Source: Nanosynbacter sp. (lineage in GTDB: Bacteria > Patescibacteriota > Saccharimonadia > Saccharimonadales > Saccharimonadaceae). From it: DNA of 19,825 bases. Numbering within the stretch: the stretch's first letter is position 1; each line of letters opens with the position of its first letter. Shown in pieces: positions 15,084 to 19,825 of the stretch. The DNA lies in NCBI GenBank assembly GCA_015257605.1, contig JABZJV010000010.1, positions 1 to 19,825 of the forward strand. Direction: 5' to 3'. The notes beneath the pieces were generated by a model. That model was given only the letters and a program-made list of their open reading frames with translations. It had not been told where the DNA came from and made no database searches. Both the position numbers and the translations under genes were made by a program.

Positions 15084-16610
15084 CTATTTTTTGTTGCGGC
15101 GAAACGGTGTTGTGCGCTGCAATAGGCTGCCAGCGCGGCCTAGTAGCGAGGTTTTTTTGAGCTGGGCCTTGAGCTTCATCCGAGCGTGTCCAGTGATGAC
15201 ATATTCGTTCCAGCCGGGCTTTGGGCGAGCGCGCTTGTTGGTTAGAATCTCGACGGTATCACCGTGCTGCAATTTGTAGCTGAATGGTTCCATCTTGCCA
15301 TTTACTAGAAATCCGCTTGATTTAGCGGCTAGATCAGAGTGCACGCGGTAGGCAAAATCTAACGGGAAAGCGCCGTCTGGCAGGTCGTAAATATCACCCT
15401 TTGGCGAATAAATAAAAATCCGGTCGCCGAACAAATCGACCTTCAAATTATCAACGTCGAAATCTTTACCTTCGCGAATCATCGATGCTGCCGACTGCAA
15501 ATGCTTAATCCAGTGTAAATCTGTCGGCAGGCTGGTCATTTTGCCCTTGATATAAGCGTCAGTTAGCTTTTGCTCATTATAATGAAAACTGGCGGCGAGT
15601 CCGCGTTCAGCGTAATCGTGCATCTCGCGGGTGCGGATCTGGAACTCGACCGCTTGGCCGTTTTTAGTAACCACCGTAGTGTGCAGCGATTGGTAGCCGT
15701 TGGGCTTAGGCTTCGAGATATAATCTTTGATTCGCCCAACCATCGGCTCGTACATGTTGTGTAGTTCGTTAAGTACCAGATAGCAAGTGTCGATATCGTC
15801 AACGATAATTCTCAGCGCGATCAGATCATAAATATCGTCGATATTGGGGACGCGCTGCATCTTTTTGTATAGGCTGTAGGTACTCTTGACACGGCCGTCG
15901 ATTTGGTGCTGGATTTTCTCGTCGCTGAGGCGTGAATCGACAGCGCGGCGGACGGCATCTAGCTTGCGTTGAGATTTCTTTAAGCGGCTATCTTTGAGGG
16001 CGACAGTTTGGTTGTATTCCTCGGGCATTAAATATTTGAAGCTCAACTCCTCGAGCTGTACGCGCAGCCGACCCATATTTAACCTATCGGCTAACGGTGC
16101 GAAAACGTCTAGTGTCTCGCGAGCGATTTTCTTCTGCTTTTCCGGACTTTTGAATTGCAAAGTTTGCATATTATGCAGACGGTCGGCCAGCTTGATGATA
16201 ATCACTCGCACGTCTTGGCCGACAGCGATGAGCAGCTTTGTCAAGTTATCGGTAGTGCTCGGTAAATACGATTCGAGGTTTTTCATGCCGGCGCGGGCTT
16301 GGCTGACCTTGGTGACACCGTCAACCAGAAAAGCAATATCCCGGCCGAATAGCTCGGTGATTTCCTCTAGTGTAGCATCAGTGTCCTCGACTGTATCGTG
16401 CAGTACGCCAGCAATCACCGAATCAATATCCATGCCCCAGTCGATCAGCATAGTAGCGACTTGCAGCGGGTGAGTGATGTACGGCTCGCCGCTTTTACGT
16501 AGTTGCCCGTCGTGTTTATCGGTAGCATAATGGATTGCTTTTTCTAACAATGCGACCTGCTCTTCACTGTAATGGCTTCTAGCCAGATTAACCAGCTCGA
16601 CCTCGTTCAT
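15084..16610 (-). CDS. rel: Bifunctional (p)ppGpp synthetase/hydrolase, short Rel/SpoT
   Basis: The protein has 508 residues. The N-terminal HD hydrolase domain is intact: His47 in YITHPLQVA, His71-Asp72 in LHDTVEDTD, and Asp143 in LADRLHNMQ. The synthetase domain follows: GRVKSTYSLYKKM at about 229-241, GRIKDYISKPKPNGYQSLHT and VEFQIRTREMHDYAERG. RIKD at 283-286 is the charge pattern usual in bifunctional enzymes. A TGS domain lies at about 380-445. The chain then ends, lacking the helical, zinc-finger and ACT domains that make standard Rel about 720-750 residues long. It should make and break the alarmone (p)ppGpp, but ribosome sensing through the C-terminal domains may be reduced. An extended -10 box sits 6 nt before the ATG without a ribosome binding site, so leaderless mRNA is likely. 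Confidence 0.95.
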   Translation of the reverse strand: MNEVELVNLARSHYSEEQVALLEKAIHYATDKHDGQLRKSGEPYITHPLQVATMLIDWGMDIDSVIAGVLHDTVEDTDATLEEITELFGRDIAFLVDGVTKVSQARAGMKNLESYLPSTTDNLTKLLIAVGQDVRVIIIKLADRLHNMQTLQFKSPEKQKKIARETLDVFAPLADRLNMGRLRVQLEELSFKYLMPEEYNQTVALKDSRLKKSQRKLDAVRRAVDSRLSDEKIQHQIDGRVKSTYSLYKKMQRVPNIDDIYDLIALRIIVDDIDTCYLVLNELHNMYEPMVGRIKDYISKPKPNGYQSLHTTVVTKNGQAVEFQIRTREMHDYAERGLAASFHYNEQKLTDAYIKGKMTSLPTDLHWIKHLQSAASMIREGKDFDVDNLKVDLFGDRIFIYSPKGDIYDLPDGAFPLDFAYRVHSDLAAKSSGFLVNGKMEPFSYKLQHGDTVEILTNKRARPKPGWNEYVITGHARMKLKAQLKKTSLLGRAGSLLQRTTPFRRNKK

Positions 16611-16616
16611 AGCCTT

Positions 16617-16625
16617 ATTATAGCA
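16617..16625 (-). promoter_or_regulatory. Extended -10 promoter, leaderless start of rel
   Basis: TGCTATAAT on the minus strand ends 6 nt before the ATG at 16610. Confidence 0.65.
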
Positions 16626-16649
16626 AATTTGCCAAAGCTATTGCGCTTT

Positions 16650-16658
16650 TGCTAAAAT
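16650..16658 (+). promoter_or_regulatory. Extended -10 promoter for the GAPDH-like gene
   Basis: TGCTAAAAT, with a predicted start near 16665, gives a leader of about 26 nt with AAGGAG before the ATG at 16691. It is divergent from the rel promoter. Confidence 0.5.
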
Positions 16659-16690
16659 ATTAGCAAAGATGGCTTAATCAAGGAGTGGGC

Positions 16691-17683
16691 ATGGTGAAAA
16701 TAAAAGTAGCGATTAACGGTTTTTGCCGGGTTGGCCGCAGTGTTTTCAAAATTGCGCAGAGCCGTTCGGATATGGAAATAGCAGCTATTCGGACGCATCT
16801 GAGCGCCGAGCAGTGCGCTTATCTGCTGAAGCATGACTCGATTTACGGCCATTATGCCAAGGCGATTGGCACTGGCGACGCGTCGCTATATGTTGGCGAC
16901 CGGATCATTCCTGTCATAAGCGATAAGCGGACAACCAAATTGCCGTGGGATGACCTCGGTATTGATGTTTTGATTGATGCTGGATGTCAGACTGATGCTG
17001 CTGAACTACGCCGCCATCGGACAGCTGGCACTCGGCGCGTGGCATCGCTGTCTCAGTGCGCTGATTTTGCGACGATTGTCATGGGCGTCAATGACGGATT
17101 GGTCAACGCCTCGACGGATATTGTCTGCAGCGGCGATGCGGCGATTAGCTCGGTAGCGCCGGTTATCGCGGTGCTTGATCAAGCGGTTGGCGTCGAGGCG
17201 GCAACGATTACGGCGGCTGGTAATCATCATTCTGCCAGTTTGTCGCTAAGAGCCGACCGCCTAGGTGACAGTGATTTATTGGCGATGGCAGCCGACTACA
17301 GTCAGAGATTGCAGGCAGTTTTGCCAAATGTTGCGAGCGCGGTAGGCGGGCTTGCAATTAGCAGCCGCCAGTACGGTAACGTTGGTCTATCAACGGTTTC
17401 GCTACTGCTGCGCGAATCAATCGCGGCCAAGAAAATAAACGAGATTTTAACCCATGCTGCCCGCGAACCGCTATATAACGGTATTTTGGCGGTTACTGAT
17501 AAAGAGCTGGTAGCCGAAGATTTTCGCGGCAATAGCTACAGCTCGACAGTTGATGCCGGGCTAACCACCGTTGTCGGCGAGCGGCTGGCGCAAGTGTCGG
17601 CCTGGTACGACTATGAATGGGCCAGCGCCAACCGCTTGGTCGAGTTGGCGGCTGAAACTGGCCGATACGCGCGGAATGTTTGA
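16691..17683 (+). CDS. GAPDH-family protein lacking the catalytic cysteine (likely pseudoenzyme)
   Basis: The protein has 330 residues from the ATG at 16691, placed by AAGGAG; an in-frame GTG at 16685 overlaps that site. It is clearly of the glyceraldehyde-3-phosphate dehydrogenase fold: VKIKVAINGFCRVGRSVFK, LLKHDSIYGHY, and a C-terminal TVDAGLTTVV...VSAWYDYEWASANRLV. The active-site block, normally SNASCTTNCLAP, reads CSGDAAISSVAP, so the catalytic cysteine is Ala150. The second glycine of the NAD motif is Cys12 (GFCRVG), and the phosphate-site TGAAK stretch is missing, with a shortened S-loop. The product should not carry out the glycolytic reaction and may have a binding, structural or moonlighting role. 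The frame is intact over its full length, so it is not a decayed pseudogene. A normal gap gene elsewhere would be expected. Confidence 0.88.
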   Translation: MVKIKVAINGFCRVGRSVFKIAQSRSDMEIAAIRTHLSAEQCAYLLKHDSIYGHYAKAIGTGDASLYVGDRIIPVISDKRTTKLPWDDLGIDVLIDAGCQTDAAELRRHRTAGTRRVASLSQCADFATIVMGVNDGLVNASTDIVCSGDAAISSVAPVIAVLDQAVGVEAATITAAGNHHSASLSLRADRLGDSDLLAMAADYSQRLQAVLPNVASAVGGLAISSRQYGNVGLSTVSLLLRESIAAKKINEILTHAAREPLYNGILAVTDKELVAEDFRGNSYSSTVDAGLTTVVGERLAQVSAWYDYEWASANRLVELAAETGRYARNV

Positions 17684-17707
17684 TGTTTTATAATATAATT
17701 GCTAATA

Positions 17708-17715
17708 CAGCCAAA
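17708..17715 (+). repeat. Left copy of an 8-bp direct repeat flanking the cassette
   Basis: CAGCCAAA occurs here, upstream of the cassette promoter, and again at 19763-19770 just after its terminator. It could be a target-site duplication, but an 8-bp match may be chance. Confidence 0.3.
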
Positions 17716-17731
17716 AATATGCATAAAAGTC

Positions 17732-17760
17732 TTGACATTTATCGCAAAGTGTGATAGTAT
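17732..17760 (+). promoter_or_regulatory. Strong sigma70-type promoter of the hairpin-rich cassette, with palindrome over the -10
   Basis: TTGACA (17732-17737), a 17-bp spacer and TAGTAT (17755-17760). TGATAGTATCA (17753-17763) is an 11-bp palindrome over the -10 box and could be an operator. The predicted start is near 17767. Confidence 0.78.
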
Positions 17761-17766
17761 CATAGT

Positions 17767-18009
17767 ATGTCCATCCCGTATAGGCAAAATACAGGATCAG
17801 CGACATGCTCACTAACAATAAAATCTGTAGTAGATAGTCACAATTTTAAGCTCTCTACGGCATTATTAAGTTTAGTTAATTCAGGCTAAGAGCACGAATA
17901 GCGCTGGCGCTAAAACGCCAGTCTAGCCTGGGTGTTTTTGATGCTGCCGTAGAGAGCTTGAAAAGGTCAAGCTCCCAAGCGCCCCACATGGGGCAGAGAG
18001 GGGCCTAAA
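17767..18009 (+). promoter_or_regulatory. Highly structured 243-nt leader of the cassette transcript
   Basis: Nested inverted repeats fill this stretch. 17767-17771 pairs with 17802-17806, enclosing ATCC/GGAT and GTAT/ATAC arms. A perfect 15-bp pair (17848-17862 with 17945-17959) encloses CAGGCTA/TAGCCTG (17882-17888, 17924-17930) and CTGGCG/CGCCAG (17904-17909, 17916-17921). The inner hairpin is followed by TTTTT at 17935-17939 and could act as an attenuator. GCCCC/GGGGC (17981-17985, 17990-17994) lies just before AGAGAGGGG, the ribosome binding site of the first gene. No known riboswitch or leader class is recognised. Confidence 0.65.
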
Positions 18010-18432
18010 ATGGCTTCTTACACCATTAGCGACATCATCAACAACTCCGCCGCCGCCCAGCAGCGACGGGCCGAGGCCCTCCGGGGCCTCGACCTCCCCG
18101 AGGAGGGGGGGTACGTGCGGGGGTGCGTCCCCAGGGAGTACCTCCGTCTGATGGCGGAGGCGGAGGCCGCCCCCCAGGGGGTGTACCAGGTTGCGCTCTG
18201 CTTGCACGATGAGGCCCGCCGCGCGGGCCTTATCGCCAACATTAGTGTCGATGAGTACAATAGCCCCTGTGATGTCGACATCAAGGTGGATGGTCTGGCT
18301 ACGCTCATGGTTCAGGGCTGCGGCGCTGGCCGCAGCTACATCGTCGACGGGGAACACGGGTTCCTCATCAAGGACATGCCCTACGGGGCATGGAGCGAGC
18401 TCTTTGAGGAGGTGGCTGCCTCGAAGAAGTAA
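18010..18432 (+). CDS. Cassette gene A: GC-rich unknown 140-residue protein
   Basis: MASYTISDIINNSAAAQQRR opens an Ala/Arg/Glu-rich helical N-terminal half. The C-terminal half looks beta-rich (VDIKVDGLATLMVQG, GRSYIVDGEHGFLIKDM) and the end is acidic then Lys-rich. There is no membrane segment or signal peptide, and I do not recognise the family. AGAGAGGGG precedes the ATG by 6 nt. The DNA is far more GC-rich than the flanking chromosome, with long C and G runs. It is also filled with perfect hairpins: 18072-18079/18084-18091 with a UCCG loop, 18141-18146/18155-18160, 18212-18219/18223-18230, 18317-18323/18330-18336, and 18375-18381/18386-18392 with a UACG loop. Such structure would be expected to slow ribosomes, so it is probably selected or inherited from a foreign source. 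Confidence 0.75.
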   Translation: MASYTISDIINNSAAAQQRRAEALRGLDLPEEGGYVRGCVPREYLRLMAEAEAAPQGVYQVALCLHDEARRAGLIANISVDEYNSPCDVDIKVDGLATLMVQGCGAGRSYIVDGEHGFLIKDMPYGAWSELFEEVAASKK

Positions 18433-18750
18433 CTACTACCCCGGGAACTCTACCGGGTAAAAAATTGAGTGCGGTTCCAGAGAGGAAAACCGCTTAAAAC
18501 TTCCTCCATAAACTGGCTTGCCCTGCGCCAGACTGATATCTATATCAGTAAAATGCAGGGCAACAACCCTTGAAAGTTCTGAATTTTTGCAACGATTTGC
18601 AGATAGGATTGAGCTCTCAATGGGCTCAAGTATCTTTAGATAGCTAATACTATCCTGGTCGAGCCATTCAAATCTTGTTTGACACGCCGCAAACGCGATG
18701 AAGAATGGCTTGACGAAGGGTTGAGCCAACGAGATTCCTGAGGAGGAGTC
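18433..18750 (+). ncRNA. Structured intergenic RNA between the two cassette genes
   Basis: This 318-nt stretch has no convincing gene but is dense in inverted repeats. They are GCGGTT/AACCGC (18471-18476, 18488-18493); a 9-bp stem 18518-18526/18555-18563 holding a 7-bp stem 18533-18539/18542-18548; TTGAGC/GCTCAA (18609-18614, 18624-18629); GATAG/CTATC (18639-18643, 18650-18654); and a 12-bp stem with one G-U pair, 18658-18669/18703-18714, holding GTTTG/CAAAC. It ends at AGGAGGA, the ribosome binding site of gene B. It may be a stable RNA domain of the bicistronic transcript or a processed RNA. Long size makes a simple spacer unlikely. Confidence 0.5.
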
Positions 18751-19482
18751 ATGTTCGCTGTCAGCTTCAAGCTGAGAGATGGCGGTAGGCGTCATCGGGA
18801 ATTCAGCATTTCCGAGTATGACGTTACGGCGTTCGAAACGTGCTATCTGGCTTCGGACGCCAGATTTATCTACTCTAAGTACTGCGCATACGTCGGCTAT
18901 GACGAGTCGTGTTTGTGCTATGACTCAGTCCTGAGACTCCAGTGGGGAGGTCCGCACCTCTCGCTGCATAAAAAACTAGACGTCTCTCACACTATGAGAC
19001 TCGCCGAGGAGCTCAGTGGCTTGCGCGTCGCTGAGATCCTCGGCGTCGCTTGGCGTCGAGAGTACGCAGGTAGAGCTGTTTTCAGGCGTTTTTCGCTCGA
19101 GATCGTTAACGATCTCGAGCAGACAATCAGGGACAACCTGTCCCTAGTGGATGCTTATGAGAAGAGCACAATCTGCTCTTCTTTGTACCACTACAACTGT
19201 GGCGGCAACGCCGGCACTGGCAGAGTGGACAAGGAAGTCTTCACACCCGCTGTGCAGCAGGCGCTCGAGACGAAGATGTCTCGACTCTTACGAGGTACCA
19301 TGCTGTTTGAACTTCTCGCTACTTGCGAGGAACTCGATCGGCAGGAAGCTGACGACAAGCGGCGTCAGCGCGAGCGCCAGATCGCGCGCGGGCGCGCAGA
19401 GATCGAGGCTTTGCTTGGGGTCAACCCCGACACCCTCGATGAGTTGTACGACCTCCTTCGAGTTAAGGAGGTCGAGAGCTGA
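18751..19482 (+). CDS. Cassette gene B: unknown 243-residue protein with charged coiled-coil tail
   Basis: The N-terminal half (MFAVSFKLRDGGRRHREFSI) has several cysteines (31, 45, 54, 56, with CLCYD) and aromatic residues. The middle is helical (about 80-135), Cys142 and Cys150 follow, and residues 193-222 form a strongly charged coiled coil (EELDRQEADDKRRQRERQ) before a final short helix. No membrane segment, signal peptide, polymerase, nuclease or integrase motif is visible, and I do not recognise the family. AGGAGGA sits just before the ATG, and the stop is TGA. The coding DNA carries a near-continuous series of perfect stems (7-13 bp each), among them 18845-18851/18859-18865, 19003-19016/19031-19044, 19160-19168/19174-19182, 19265-19271/19278-19284, 19348-19354/19363-19369 and 19449-19458/19465-19474. 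It is part of the same transcript as gene A. Confidence 0.78.
   Translation: MFAVSFKLRDGGRRHREFSISEYDVTAFETCYLASDARFIYSKYCAYVGYDESCLCYDSVLRLQWGGPHLSLHKKLDVSHTMRLAEELSGLRVAEILGVAWRREYAGRAVFRRFSLEIVNDLEQTIRDNLSLVDAYEKSTICSSLYHYNCGGNAGTGRVDKEVFTPAVQQALETKMSRLLRGTMLFELLATCEELDRQEADDKRRQRERQIARGRAEIEALLGVNPDTLDELYDLLRVKEVES
19095..19120. repeat. 26-bp perfect palindrome inside gene B
   Basis: The sequence is its own exact reverse complement across all 26 bases (centre GTTAAC, arms built on CTCGAGATC). As RNA it would form a 10-bp stem with a self-complementary GUUAAC loop, able to dimerise by a kissing loop. It codes for residues about 115-124. Confidence 0.97.
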
Positions 19483-19687
19483 CTCTGGGGACGTCCGCGT
19501 ACTCGGACGAGCTCAACCTTAGACTGTGGTAAGATAGTACGGTTTTATCACCCAAACCTTGTGAGGCAATCAAGTGCGGACAATTGAGATTTCGTCCGAA
19601 CAAGCGGGATATCCCGCAGCAATCTCATCGAGAGTGATGCTTTGTAATGAGACAATGATGTTTCTTCTGAGCTATAGCACTCTCACA
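19483..19687 (+). ncRNA. Structured 3' region of the cassette transcript
   Basis: No gene is convincing here. It contains CGTCCG/CGGACG (19492-19497, 19504-19509); a 9-bp stem with two G-U pairs, 19526-19534/19543-19551; CGGAC/GTCCG (19577-19581, 19594-19598); the 14-bp palindrome 19604-19617; TGAGATT/AATCTCA (19585-19591, 19621-19627); and GAGAGTG/CACTCTC (19630-19636, 19678-19684). Together with the terminator it forms a folded 3' tail of about 280 nt. Confidence 0.5.
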
Positions 19688-19759
19688 CCCGCTACCTGGC
19701 GGGGATGGCCAGCTCAATCTGAGCTTCGACCATCCCCGCTGGGGGCGGGATTTTCTTTT
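19688..19759 (+). terminator. Strong intrinsic terminator of the cassette
   Basis: A long rod: CCCGC (19688-19692) with GCGGG (19745-19749), then a perfect 10-bp stem 19699-19708/19730-19739, then AGCTCA/TGAGCT (19711-19716, 19720-19725), followed by ATTTTCTTTT (19750-19759). It marks the 3' end of the unit. Confidence 0.88.
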
Positions 19760-19762
19760 GGC

Positions 19763-19770
19763 CAGCCAAA
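19763..19770 (+). repeat. Right copy of the 8-bp direct repeat flanking the cassette
   Basis: CAGCCAAA, identical to 17708-17715, lies 3 nt after the terminator T-tract. It is a possible target-site duplication. Confidence 0.3.
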
Positions 19771-19786
19771 CCTACTCTAACGGGGC

Positions 19787-19815
19787 TTGCCAGGGGCGCG
19801 TATTATGCTTATACT
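19787..19815 (+). promoter_or_regulatory. Promoter of the next gene, leaderless start at 19822
   Basis: TTGCCA (19787-19792), a 17-bp spacer and TATACT (19810-19815). An ATG follows at 19822, 6 nt after the -10 box, so the next gene probably begins at the window edge and is leaderless. Only four bases of it are visible. Confidence 0.55.
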
Positions 19816-19825
19816 TGTAGTATGA

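Noticed and set aside
17923..18357. 144-residue minus-strand frame opposite gene A
   Set aside because: It is a shadow frame of GC-rich DNA without start signals. Gene A has a promoter, a ribosome binding site and operon context.
18433..18750. Group II intron or known large non-coding RNA
   Set aside because: GTGCG near 18469 recalls a group II intron 5' end, but no domain V-like hairpin or maturase is visible. I also found no recognisable group I core.
18436..18795. 119-residue minus-strand frame across the structured intergenic region
   Set aside because: It has no promoter or ribosome binding site, overlaps the start of gene B on the other strand, and its composition is explained by the inverted repeats.
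17732..19760. Integrated RNA phage, Obelisk-like or retron element
   Set aside because: The dense folding recalls RNA replicons, but there is no replicase or reverse transcriptase, no retron msr/msd layout, and the proteins do not match what I know of coat proteins or Oblin-1. Kept only as a hypothesis for the RNA-level selection.
19574..19780. 68-residue plus-strand frame in the 3' region of the cassette
   Set aside because: It reads straight through the strong terminator and stops after the T-tract. The GTG start has only a weak GAGG, and the protein looks random.

Overview
The window looks like a chromosome segment from a small-genome bacterium of the Patescibacteria/CPR, most likely Saccharibacteria (TM7). 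This is an inference from gene content and style. There are tightly packed short operons, a short Rel without the usual C-terminal regulatory domains, a DUF5684-type membrane protein with a Pro/Gln tail, a fused ThrE-type exporter, and many extended -10 boxes of the form TGnTATAAT. TGA is used as a stop, which argues against the CPR lineages that read TGA as glycine.

Layout. Positions 1-4400 are an accessory stretch. It holds the end of an unknown gene, an ASCH-domain protein, and two full-length paralogous proteins with an M16-like HxxEH motif (738-1643 and 3438-4388, both minus). Between the paralogs lie four small orphan genes: a Cys-rich basic protein whose Shine-Dalgarno sequence sits in a hairpin, a 45-residue membrane protein, a protein with an LPQYPQ repeat, and a 124-residue unknown. 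Positions 4496-17683 are mostly housekeeping: pheT, a ThrE-like exporter, a P-type cation ATPase, an FKBP-trxB operon, a PLD-family protein, a ppa-DUF5684 operon, rel, and a GAPDH-family protein that has lost its catalytic cysteine.

Positions 17700-19785 are the most unusual part. A strong sigma70-like promoter (TTGACA, 17 bp, TAGTAT) drives a unit of about 2 kb that ends in a strong intrinsic terminator. It carries two unrecognised genes (140 and 243 residues). Its leader, both coding regions, the 318-nt intergenic gap and the 3' region are all packed with perfect short inverted repeats, including UNCG- and GNRA-type loops, G-U-compensated stems and a 26-bp perfect palindrome inside a gene. 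The first gene is much more GC-rich than its neighbours. An 8-bp direct repeat (CAGCCAAA) flanks the unit, so it may be an inserted cassette. I do not recognise it as any described system.

Two kinds of gene start are visible. Many genes (ASCH, both HxxEH proteins, pheT, thrE-like, ATPase, PLD, rel and the next gene at 19822) have a -10 box only 6-11 nt before the start codon and no ribosome binding site, which predicts leaderless mRNAs. Others (the small genes, FKBP, trxB, ppa, DUF5684, the GAPDH-like gene and the two cassette genes) have clear Shine-Dalgarno sequences.
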